Origin: an uncultured Clostridia bacterium
GTDB lineage: Bacteria > Bacillota > Clostridia > UBA1381
Assembly (NCBI GenBank): GCA_944391255.1
Contig: CALXSW010000072.1
Location: 1-31,326, forward strand
Direction of reading: 5' to 3'
DNA: 31,326 nt
In this document: positions 1 through 7,101 of the stretch, in pieces
How the letters are laid out: every line of letters begins with the position of its first letter
Position numbering within the stretch: the stretch's first letter is position 1
The notes under the pieces: generated by a model
The model's database searches: none
What the model was told of the DNA's origin: nothing
What the model saw: the letters and a program-made list of their open reading frames with translations, nothing else
Translations under genes and position numbers: made by a program

Positions 1-581
1 ATAATGAAGATAACAGCGATTATCATTGCAAACTTTGAAAATCCGCTCGCATCGTCGCCCTTTCCCAAAAATCCGATGATCGTGAATCCGCCTGAACCTA
101 CAACGAGCCATGCCAGAGATGCGAAAAATCTCGGTATTGATGATACCTGGTCGCGCTCATTAGGATCATCTGTAAGAGCCGGAACCATTGACCAGTACGG
201 AATATCCTCAATTGTGTATGTCATACCCCAGAGGATATAAAGTATAGCTATATATGTAGCATACGCTGTTCCTGAAAGATCGATATTCAGATACAGGAAT
301 ACGAGAACGATGGAATTCAAAACTGTTCCTATCATTATCCATGGTCTGAATTTTCCGAATTTTGAACGTGTATTATCAACGACCACACCCATTATCGGGT
401 CGTTTATCGCGTCAAAAATACGCGCAACAAGGAACAAAGTTCCGACAAACGCAGGCGCAACGCCCTTGATATCAGTAAGAAAATACAACAAGAAAGTTGA
501 TACTATGGCATATACCGCATCTTTACCGAACGCGCCTAAGCCAAAGCTGATTTTAGATGCCCAACTTAATCTTTTACTCAT
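1..581 (-). CDS. GPH-family (MelB-like) sugar:cation symporter, N-terminal part
   Basis: This is the first 193 codons of an inner-membrane transporter; the gene runs off the left edge. The family (glycoside-pentoside-hexuronide:cation symporters, MFS superfamily) imports sugars with Na+ or H+. The translation begins MSKRLSWASKISFGLGAFGK and has several hydrophobic segments. The block DAINDPIMG (about residues 57-65) holds the two acidic residues that bind the coupling cation in MelB, and an Asp at 21 follows the FGLGAFGK signature. RSKFGKFRPW (72-81) is the conserved loop between TM helices 2 and 3. The ATG at 581-579 is preceded by AGGAG at good spacing, and there is a promoter about 70 bp upstream. 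The substrate cannot be read from this fragment. The family call is secure; the gene is incomplete only because of the window edge. Confidence 0.9.
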   Translation of the reverse strand, partial: MSKRLSWASKISFGLGAFGKDAVYAIVSTFLLYFLTDIKGVAPAFVGTLFLVARIFDAINDPIMGVVVDNTRSKFGKFRPWIMIGTVLNSIVLVFLYLNIDLSGTAYATYIAILYILWGMTYTIEDIPYWSMVPALTDDPNERDQVSSIPRFFASLAWLVVGSGGFTIIGFLGKGDDASGFSKFAMIIAVIFI

Positions 582-651
582 TTTTATCGCTCCTTTTATA
601 ATTATTACATGGGTTTTATCGCTCTATATATATCCCACAACTTATATTATT

Positions 652-680
652 ATTTTACCACTTTCTTTAGTAATAATCAA
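652..680 (-). promoter_or_regulatory. Sigma-A-type promoter of the GPH transporter gene
   Basis: On the minus strand TTGATT (680-675) is separated by exactly 17 bp from TAAAAT (657-652). It lies about 70 bp upstream of the transporter ATG and downstream of the neighbouring operon's terminator, so it is the natural start for this gene. Confidence 0.7.
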
Positions 681-695
681 TAAACACCTGATGTA

Positions 696-709
696 TTATT
701 TTAAAATAA
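696..709. promoter_or_regulatory. AT-only palindrome upstream of the transporter promoter
   Basis: A perfect 14-bp palindrome, TTATTTTAAAATAA, lies about 15 bp upstream of the -35 box of the sugar transporter promoter. This is a plausible position for an activator or repressor site. A palindrome made only of A and T in AT-rich DNA can occur by chance, so the functional reading is weak. Confidence 0.25.
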
Positions 710-752
710 CTATGTACAATTTTAAATTTTTTTTCCAAATATTATATCTGAT

Positions 753-769
753 CCCCCCCCCAAAAAAAA
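753..769. repeat. Adjacent homopolymers, C9 then A8
   Basis: The plus strand has nine C followed directly by eight A in an intergenic region. The A run provides the U-tract of the neighbouring terminator. The C9 run is the longest G/C homopolymer noticed in the window and is prone to slippage, both in the cell and in sequencing. Confidence 0.9.
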
Positions 770-807
770 TAAAGACAGGATTTTTGCAAACTTTTCCTGT
801 CTTTATT
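762..807 (-). terminator. Strong intrinsic terminator of the murT-gatD-glucosaminidase operon
   Basis: A perfect 13-bp stem, AATAAAGACAGGA paired with TCCTGTCTTTATT (768-780 with 795-807), has a 14-nt loop and is followed on the minus strand by a long T run. It begins about 20 bp after the stop codon of the glucosaminidase gene. Confidence 0.92.
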
Positions 808-825
808 TTAATATTATTTCATTTT

Positions 826-2622
826 TTATTCCACGACCGCGGCGTTTGATCCTTCATAAACAGGGATCTCATAGCTTATGCTTGCAGCCGGGAACTGACT
901 TATCATTCTCTCCATGATAAGACCCTGCTCGATCGCCCAGTCACCGCTTGTCGCATACATATGAACGCCCGGATTATCCGGATTCCATCTCATCTTATAT
1001 AACGTGTTCTGTCTGCCGCCTGATGCGTTTATATAATTTTCGCTTATCCATGCGGCGCCGCCTATTATGGCAGCCTCTGGACTTGTCCAGCCCTCGCTGT
1101 ATGCGCGCTGTGAGCCGTATCCGACAGCGTCACTGTCATACGCTCCTATTCCGAACATATTATACACTGTCGTTCCGTTTACGGTGATACCATTTGCAAG
1201 CGCGGAGCTTCCGTTTCCTGTTTCAAGACACGCATGCGCGACAAGATATATCTCACTTATATTATATCTGTTCGCAGCCTCTATAAACGCCGCTCCCTGA
1301 CCGCTAAGTATTCCTTTACCCTCAAGATACTTATTCAGATCGTCAGCCGATAATCCGTTCGTCGCGCCCAGATCCATAAATTGGTATTTATATCCACCGG
1401 CTATATACTCATTAGGATCAAGACGTTTCATAGTTTCGTCTATGCTCGCATACTGATAACTGCCGTTTACTGTTATCTTAGGCGGCTGATCGCTGTTGAG
1501 CATGAGCTTTGCCATCTCCTCTAAAGTACGAGGGTATGTAACATATGTTACACCGCTCTTTGATGAAGAGCTTGTGCTTATTGACAAGCCTCCGCCTGAT
1601 GAACCGCTTGTTCCGGCGGCAACCTTTATCTGCATAGTGTCCGACGGACCGTCACTGCTCATAGCTGTTATAGTAGCCGTTCCCGCTCCCACTGCTGTTA
1701 CCTTTCCGTTTGCTGAAACTCTCGCCACACTCTCATTATCCGAGAACCAGCTCACAAGCCTGTTTCGCGCGTTCGCCGGCAGAACTGACACAGCCGCAAG
1801 CCATGTTTCGCCCGTTTTAAGCGTGATCTCCTCTTTATTCTGTATGATGACAGATTCAGCCTTTATTACTTCGTTTATGACCGTTACAAAGCATTTGGCG
1901 CTGAAACCGCCGTCCGTAGTCGTCGCGACGACCTCTGTAAGTCCCGTATTCTTAGGCGTAAGGCCTCCGAACTGATCCACCTCTACTATATCGGTATCCT
2001 TTGAATACCACTGTATAGCCGTGTTTGAAGCGTTTTCAGGCATGACCATGCTTCCTATTCTGACACCCTTATCAGTCATACTCATAGTTATCGTGCTTTT
2101 CTCAAGCACTAATCCGTTTACAGGAAGTATTACCTGCAAATAAGCCTTAGCTTCCTTTCCCGTAAATTCGTTTGAAACGGTTATCTCAACACTGCCCGGG
2201 TTTTTAACAGTTATATTCCCGTCACCGTCAACTGACGCAACTTCTTCATTTGAAGACTTATATGTAAGTGTTCTATCCTCAAGCGTCAGAGGATATATCA
2301 CAGCGCCGAGTTTCAGCTGTGTTTCCTCACCCTCTTCGAGCTTTATGCTGTTGTCATGCCATGACAACAGTATTCCGCTCTCAGTTATAGGCTCAAACGA
2401 AAAATCACTTCTCAATATCGGCATTCTCGTTATAAGAGCATTGCCGGATCTATATATCTTCTCACTATCGTCTCTCGTTACCACCGCGTTCACAGCATAA
2501 TATACCATAGCTCCTATTATTACCGCAAAACAAATAGCTGCAGCAGTGATATTTCTCTTATTTATATATTTCTTCAGTTCTATTTGTTTTTTCAACCGCC
2601 TAAATATATCTTTTATTTTCAC
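826..2622 (-). CDS. Membrane-anchored N-acetylglucosaminidase with bacterial Ig-like (Big2) repeats
   Basis: This is a predicted peptidoglycan hydrolase on the outer face of the membrane. A GTG start at 2622 is chosen because GGAGG sits just upstream and the GTGA overlaps the gatD stop; a TTG seven codons earlier lacks a comparable site. The protein is 598 residues. A short basic N-terminus is followed by one TM segment (about 25-47), which is probably an uncleaved signal anchor. Three Big2-type domains span roughly 90-335, followed by a Ser/Gly-rich linker. The C-terminal glucosaminidase domain (about 420-580, GH73/LytD-like) contains AHACLETGNG, with the expected catalytic Glu near 467, then YNMFGIGAYD. 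It is the last gene of the operon that begins with the clostripain-like lipoprotein, so wall cleavage and lipid II amidation appear to be co-expressed. The exact glycosidic bond cut is inferred from the family. Confidence 0.87.
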   Translation of the reverse strand: MKIKDIFRRLKKQIELKKYINKRNITAAAICFAVIIGAMVYYAVNAVVTRDDSEKIYRSGNALITRMPILRSDFSFEPITESGILLSWHDNSIKLEEGEETQLKLGAVIYPLTLEDRTLTYKSSNEEVASVDGDGNITVKNPGSVEITVSNEFTGKEAKAYLQVILPVNGLVLEKSTITMSMTDKGVRIGSMVMPENASNTAIQWYSKDTDIVEVDQFGGLTPKNTGLTEVVATTTDGGFSAKCFVTVINEVIKAESVIIQNKEEITLKTGETWLAAVSVLPANARNRLVSWFSDNESVARVSANGKVTAVGAGTATITAMSSDGPSDTMQIKVAAGTSGSSGGGLSISTSSSSKSGVTYVTYPRTLEEMAKLMLNSDQPPKITVNGSYQYASIDETMKRLDPNEYIAGGYKYQFMDLGATNGLSADDLNKYLEGKGILSGQGAAFIEAANRYNISEIYLVAHACLETGNGSSALANGITVNGTTVYNMFGIGAYDSDAVGYGSQRAYSEGWTSPEAAIIGGAAWISENYINASGGRQNTLYKMRWNPDNPGVHMYATSGDWAIEQGLIMERMISQFPAASISYEIPVYEGSNAAVVE

Positions 2623-3356
2623 GCTTTCCCTCCGTTGCCGCAAAACCGTTCTACTATATATCTGTTCGCCATATGCTCAAGCTCATCATCTAACGGATCA
2701 AGCTCTGTGAAATCCTTATATTTCTTTTTTAGCGCATTTTTCAGTATATGATCACACAACTGAGGATTTTTAGGAAGCAGAGGGCCGTGAAGATATGTGG
2801 CTATCACATTTTTATATACAACGCCTTCCGCTCCCGCGTCATCATGATTGCCATGTCCATACAGCGTTTTTCCCAATGGCTTGTAATTTCCCGTATACGT
2901 CCTGCCGCCGTGATTTTCAAATCCGACGATCTCCTCATCTATTATATCTGATTTCAGCACAATATTTCCTATAAGCCTTTTCTTGCCCTGTTCAGTGTAT
3001 ATATCGAGGATCTCAAGTCCCGGTATCGTTTGATCTTCGAGCTTGTAATATTTGCCAAGCAGCTGATATCCGCCGCATACGGCAACAAGTGAACCGCCGT
3101 TTTCCACAAAATCCTTAAGCTCCTTTTTATGCTCCAAAAGTCTTGTGCAAACTATTTTCTGCTCTCTGTCAGAACCGCCGCCGAGAAATATGATATCCAC
3201 ATCAGATATGTCAAATGATGTGTCGTCACATGTATGCGTAACGACCTCCGCGTCTATTCCGCGCCATATAAGACGTTTCCTCAAACACTCTATATTTCCC
3301 CTGTCGCCATAGAGATTAAGCAGATCAGGATATAGATGCATGATTTTTATATTCAT
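2619..3356 (-). CDS. gatD: Lipid II isoglutaminyl synthase, glutaminase subunit GatD
   Basis: GatD hydrolyses glutamine and passes ammonia to MurT, which amidates the D-glutamate of lipid II to D-isoglutamine at the cytoplasmic face of the membrane. The 245-residue protein matches the family's usual length and is a class I (CobB/CobQ-like) amidotransferase. The nucleophile motif AVCGGYQLLG places Cys at 94, and ATYLHGPLLPKNP places His at 190; both agree with the characterised staphylococcal enzyme. A KRLIGN block near 126-131 supplies the conserved Arg. The start ATG shares one base with the murT stop (TAATG), and the gene's own stop overlaps the glucosaminidase GTG, so the three are translationally coupled. 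Identification is firm because both subunits are adjacent and complete. Confidence 0.95.
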   Translation of the reverse strand: MNIKIMHLYPDLLNLYGDRGNIECLRKRLIWRGIDAEVVTHTCDDTSFDISDVDIIFLGGGSDREQKIVCTRLLEHKKELKDFVENGGSLVAVCGGYQLLGKYYKLEDQTIPGLEILDIYTEQGKKRLIGNIVLKSDIIDEEIVGFENHGGRTYTGNYKPLGKTLYGHGNHDDAGAEGVVYKNVIATYLHGPLLPKNPQLCDHILKNALKKKYKDFTELDPLDDELEHMANRYIVERFCGNGGKA

Positions 3357-4687
3357 TATACGCTTCCCCTTTCCAATTCCTTTAGAACGCTCTCTGTAGG
3401 ATAAAGCGCCGTATAATTTACCAGCACATAAACTGCCTCCGAATTTGTGTTTACAGCTCTTAAAACTGCTTCCTTCATGCTGTCTGTCATAAGATCGACC
3501 TTTATATCCGCATACTTAAACCTTAGGCTTATATCATATACTCTTATACCTGTAGTTGCAAGAGAGTTCAGATTTTCATCTTTTATCTTATGGAAATCAA
3601 CGTCCCACAGCCATGACACATCTCTTCCGTCATTTGCCAAGTCATTTATGGCGATTATAACGTCTTTCTTTCTGTCGTCTGTATTTACAGTGGATATCGC
3701 CTGATTGAAACCTGCCGGATTTTTAGAAAGGCTCAATATAACAGGTTTTCCGTTTATATTAAATTCCTGCATTCTGCCGATCTGAGGCTTATATCCCTCA
3801 AGCAGCTTTGCAAAGTCGTCAGTGCTCTCGCTTGCCACATCAAGCGCCGCGTATACAGCGGCTAAATTGTATATATTGTAGAATCCCTTGTAATTGACTT
3901 CCATTTGATGTCCATTTATTGTAAATCTTATAGGCGTTTTAAGCGATACATTGCGAATATCATATTCCGGATCAGGACGCTTATAGCCGCACTCCGGACA
4001 ATAGAAATCGCCGAGCTGACTGTAATGATAAAAATTAAATCGCTGCTCAGCTCCGCATATAGGACAGAACCTGCCTTCCTTCGTATCATCTACCTGCGGC
4101 AAGACCTGCTCCGATATTCCGTAATAAACAGCCTTAACACCCGGCTCTCTTCCGAACTGGACACATAGCGGATCATCAGCATTAAGGACAAGCTTCACAT
4201 CTCCAGCCTGAGCAATAGCTTTTTTTATTATATTCACAGTGATATCTATCTCGCCGTATCGGTCGAGCTGATCTCTGAAAAGATTTGTTATTATCATGAT
4301 GTCCGGCTTTACCTGCTTAAATACTATAGGAGTATACGCCTCATCTATTTCGAGGCAGGCGTAATCCGCTCTCACCCTGCCGAATATATCAGCTGACTGT
4401 ATATATGTCGTAGCTATTCCGCTCAACATATTTGCGCCGAGCCTGTTGCAAAGCACCTTATACCCTTTTGCCTCCAAAGCGGAGCATACGAGATTATTTG
4501 TCGTCGTCTTTCCGTTTGTTCCGCACGTTACAATAACTTTCTTCTTTACTATCTTATTTATATCACTCACAAGATCTGGGCATATCTTAAGCGCGAACGC
4601 TCCGGGGCTCGCAGATGATTTTTTTCCTACGAGCTTTCCCGCTACAGTCAAAAGTTTTCCTGCCCAAATCGCAATCAATTTTCTCAT
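3356..4687 (-). CDS. murT: Lipid II isoglutaminyl synthase, Mur-ligase-like subunit MurT
   Basis: MurT activates the alpha-carboxyl of D-Glu in lipid II with ATP and uses ammonia from GatD. The 443-residue protein begins with a basic, amphipathic stretch. It has the Mur ligase P-loop CGTNGKTTTNN (about 55-65) and a Cys4 zinc ribbon inserted in the central domain (CPIC at 208-211 and CPEC at 230-233). The C-terminal domain contains NDLANDGRDVSWLWD; its first Asp, at 349, is where the MurT Asp that completes the GatD catalytic triad is expected. The ATG is preceded by GAAGGGA at about 10 nt. It lies 46 bp downstream of the clostripain-like gene and directly upstream of gatD. The zinc ribbon and length separate it from MurC-F. 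Confidence 0.95.
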   Translation of the reverse strand: MRKLIAIWAGKLLTVAGKLVGKKSSASPGAFALKICPDLVSDINKIVKKKVIVTCGTNGKTTTNNLVCSALEAKGYKVLCNRLGANMLSGIATTYIQSADIFGRVRADYACLEIDEAYTPIVFKQVKPDIMIITNLFRDQLDRYGEIDITVNIIKKAIAQAGDVKLVLNADDPLCVQFGREPGVKAVYYGISEQVLPQVDDTKEGRFCPICGAEQRFNFYHYSQLGDFYCPECGYKRPDPEYDIRNVSLKTPIRFTINGHQMEVNYKGFYNIYNLAAVYAALDVASESTDDFAKLLEGYKPQIGRMQEFNINGKPVILSLSKNPAGFNQAISTVNTDDRKKDVIIAINDLANDGRDVSWLWDVDFHKIKDENLNSLATTGIRVYDISLRFKYADIKVDLMTDSMKEAVLRAVNTNSEAVYVLVNYTALYPTESVLKELERGSV

Positions 4688-4733
4688 ATATACTTTTTTC
4701 CCTTCAATGATGTAAAAAGGCTTTACACATATA

Positions 4734-6644
4734 TTAATAATCCATTATCTTTATTTTGCCCTTGCTCGCCGTAAGGTTGTTAGTATCGCATTCTGTTGTG
4801 ATGCCGTATATATCCTCTGCCGTATATGACACGATATAATCGCCGTCGCTCATAAGCTTATCCGTTATCTTTGCTCCACCAAAACCGATCCTGATCTTAT
4901 TGCCTTCCACATATTTCTTTCCGCCTTCTCCGTATACTTCATAGAGAGGTATGATCACATCTCCAGTCTTAAGATCAGTATACTTCCTGTTTGCCATTCC
5001 AGAATGCTCATCGACACCCTTCCATAATCCAAGTATCTTGTATTCGCCGTAGTCATCAGCCTGCTTTGATTTTGAGACCCTTATATTTGAAAGCGCGCCG
5101 TCATAGACTACCGGTATAGAATAAATATCAAAGCATGTATTCTGGCTCACAAGGTACATCGAAACAGCTGTGCTGTTAAGCTCAGGCAGCCTGCCTGTAA
5201 ACTCATACACATAATTCCCCGATGAGCTGTCATATTTTGAGGAATAATCTCTCAGCAAATACAAATAGCATGAATGCTCTGCGCTGTATACATAGAAATT
5301 CACTCCGGCTCTCGTTATTATCTCAGGGTGGAACGGTGTTAGAATATAACGTCCGTTTTTATCTGACGACGCTGTGAGAACATTTTCATATGCCATATCG
5401 TTATACGTCTTCCAGCCGGCGCTGTCCTCATAATTATAGACTCTTCCCGGTATCTCCGTATCTATACATATCTTCTCTATAAACTCTATATAGCTCTTGC
5501 CTATTGAGATATCTCTGTATGAAGCTATCTCGTCACCCTTTCGCTTTGACGGATAGTAAACGCTCAGACCGCTTGACATATTGTGATATTCACTCATCTG
5601 CTTATATACTACCACTTTGCTTATCGCGTCTGCGATATTTGCGGCAGGAGCGCCTATACAGTCAGAAACGACCGACGTAAGCTCGCCTATGTCTATAAGG
5701 TTTGAATAGCCTTCCCAGAGCGAATTTCCGCCTATATGCTCCAGCTCATTCATCGCATATGATATTTCTCTTAAGCTGCTCACATCGTCCATAGCCGTCA
5801 CCATCGTCTGCGCCATACCGTCAAACGCCTGAGAAAGCTCTGTCACCTTTGAAAGATCGCTGACAGCCATCGCTATGAAATTTTTTTCTGAGCCTGACGC
5901 TTTCTCGTTTACGCCGTCACAAATCACTTTTCCCACTTCCTCCGGTGTAGAGGACGGATTATTAGATATAAAATCAAATAATTTCCAGTAATCCCAGCCG
6001 CTCATAGGCATTATATCCTCAGCAGCCACCATATAATCGGCATACAGTGAAACAGCTGATGCCGTTTCTATATTAGACATAAGGCACGCGTCAAACCCGA
6101 TTATATCAAGCTTGTCGTTCACGCCGCTCAGCGCTGTCTTAAGCTCTGTAAGCGTGAGGCTGTCGTAATTATACAGAGAATCGTACGCCGTTCCGCCTAT
6201 AGGGCCGCCGCCGCTTCCCCACAGCACCGCTATGTAATGATCAGCAGAATACTCCTTTATTCCCCAATTGATAAAGTTTTTGAGCGTATCACTATTTCCC
6301 ATGCTCGCCGCCGGTCTTTGATTTATAAGGCGCAGACCATTGCTCTGCACTTCAAAATCCTGTATATAATCAGCCGAAACATCGTCAAGATCCCACTTGC
6401 GGCTTCCGCCTGTTTCCACAAGCACATTTATGTTTTCCGGCAGATCATATTTCAAGGATCTTATCACATCGCTCGCGCGGCTGTAGTCCTCTTCAAGAGT
6501 AGAGCCGCACATATACAGCATTACAGTCCACGACTCACCCGTAGACTCCCTGCGCTTTGTTTCCTCACGCACCACCACATCGCCGCAGCCGGCGAGGAAT
6601 ATCATCATTGCAGCGGTAAATATACAAAGTAGTTTTCTTTTCAT
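4734..6644 (-). CDS. Clostripain-like (peptidase family C11) lipoprotein, probably inactive
   Basis: This is an exported lipoprotein of 636 residues. The ATG at 6644 is chosen over one five codons upstream because GGAGG lies directly before it. The lipobox LAGC gives a lipidated Cys near residue 20. The C11 fold is recognisable from WTVMLYMCGSTLEED (about 39-53), the nucleophile block IGFDACLMSNIETA (Cys near 187) and the following AAEDIMPMSGWDY. Family members carry the catalytic His in a block like LWxHGxG, but here it reads VLWGSGGGPIGG, with Ser (near 144) in place of His. The codons are clear, so this is not a misreading. The protein may be a pseudo-enzyme, a binding or regulatory subunit, or use another base. 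The remaining C-terminal half has no family I recognise. It is the first gene of the murT-gatD-glucosaminidase operon. Confidence 0.85.
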   Translation of the reverse strand: MKRKLLCIFTAAMMIFLAGCGDVVVREETKRRESTGESWTVMLYMCGSTLEEDYSRASDVIRSLKYDLPENINVLVETGGSRKWDLDDVSADYIQDFEVQSNGLRLINQRPAASMGNSDTLKNFINWGIKEYSADHYIAVLWGSGGGPIGGTAYDSLYNYDSLTLTELKTALSGVNDKLDIIGFDACLMSNIETASAVSLYADYMVAAEDIMPMSGWDYWKLFDFISNNPSSTPEEVGKVICDGVNEKASGSEKNFIAMAVSDLSKVTELSQAFDGMAQTMVTAMDDVSSLREISYAMNELEHIGGNSLWEGYSNLIDIGELTSVVSDCIGAPAANIADAISKVVVYKQMSEYHNMSSGLSVYYPSKRKGDEIASYRDISIGKSYIEFIEKICIDTEIPGRVYNYEDSAGWKTYNDMAYENVLTASSDKNGRYILTPFHPEIITRAGVNFYVYSAEHSCYLYLLRDYSSKYDSSSGNYVYEFTGRLPELNSTAVSMYLVSQNTCFDIYSIPVVYDGALSNIRVSKSKQADDYGEYKILGLWKGVDEHSGMANRKYTDLKTGDVIIPLYEVYGEGGKKYVEGNKIRIGFGGAKITDKLMSDGDYIVSYTAEDIYGITTECDTNNLTASKGKIKIMDY

Positions 6645-6710
6645 TTTACCTCCGTCCATGCCGCATGCGCGGCCAGATCAGTTTTATATTTAATCATATG
6701 GCTCACACTG

Positions 6711-6757
6711 AAAAAGGCGTTCGGGTATCACTTACCTAATGAAAATCCCCAAACGCC
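6711..6757 (-). terminator. Intrinsic terminator after the ferredoxin gene
   Basis: On the minus strand GGCGTTTGGG pairs with CCCGAACGCC (10 bp, one G-U; 6748-6757 with 6716-6725) around a 22-nt loop, followed by five T. It lies just after the ferredoxin stop and before the clostripain-like gene. Confidence 0.75.
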
Positions 6758-6775
6758 CTCTCATTGATTTTTTAA

Positions 6776-6949
6776 TCATTCAGCTGCAGGTGCGCCTACT
6801 GGGCATACACCGGCACATGCTCCGCACTCAATGCATGTATCAGCATCGATAACATATGCTGCATCGCCTTCTGATATTGCACTTACAGGACATTCAGCTG
6901 CGCAAGCGCCACAGCTAACACATGTATCCGCATCGATCTTATAAGCCAT
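6776..6949 (-). CDS. Clostridial-type 2[4Fe-4S] ferredoxin
   Basis: This is a 57-residue soluble electron carrier starting MAYKIDADTCVSCGACAAEC. Two CxxCxxCxxxCP motifs (Cys 10, 13, 16, 20 and Cys 39, 42, 45, 49) bind two [4Fe-4S] clusters, and the internal duplication typical of clostridial ferredoxins is obvious. The length is that of the classic small ferredoxins. AGGAGGT lies at good spacing before the ATG. A consensus promoter lies about 50 bp upstream and a terminator follows, so it is a monocistronic and probably highly expressed gene. Its redox partners (for example pyruvate:ferredoxin oxidoreductase or hydrogenase) are not in this window. Confidence 0.97.
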   Translation of the reverse strand: MAYKIDADTCVSCGACAAECPVSAISEGDAAYVIDADTCIECGACAGVCPVGAPAAE

Positions 6950-7000
6950 GATTAATACCTCCTGATTAGATTTTTATAAAAGACATATTGTCTTATGAAC

Positions 7001-7029
7001 ATTATAACACTATTTCAAACGAACTTCAA
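7001..7029 (-). promoter_or_regulatory. Sigma-A-type promoter of the ferredoxin gene
   Basis: TTGAAG (7029-7024), a 17-bp spacer and a perfect TATAAT (7006-7001) on the minus strand give a leader of about 45 nt before the ferredoxin ATG. Confidence 0.85.
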
Positions 7030-7101
7030 GTAAAAATTAAAATAATTTTCACTTTTTCTCGTGGTATGTTTTCCTATGGAAACACGCCCACATTATTCAT
7101 T

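Noticed and set aside
4..849. Plus-strand open frames of 78 and 179 codons at the left end
   Set aside because: They are antisense to the GPH transporter and continue through a promoter, a C9 tract and a terminator; no ribosome binding sites or protein family support.
4711..4727. TGTAAA-AAGGC-TTTACA between the clostripain-like gene and murT as a terminator or WalR site
   Set aside because: The stem is only 6 bp without a T run, and the half-sites are inverted rather than direct repeats, so it fits neither role well.
6660..6673. GCCGC-ATGC-GCGGC inverted repeat upstream of the clostripain-like gene as an operator
   Set aside because: Only a 5-bp stem with a 4-nt loop and no recognisable regulator motif; no clear promoter beside it.
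7056..7092. Imperfect hairpin after ricT (GTGG...CCAC with inner TTTCC/GGAAA)
   Set aside because: Several bulges and no T run; not convincing as an intrinsic terminator and no other role supported.
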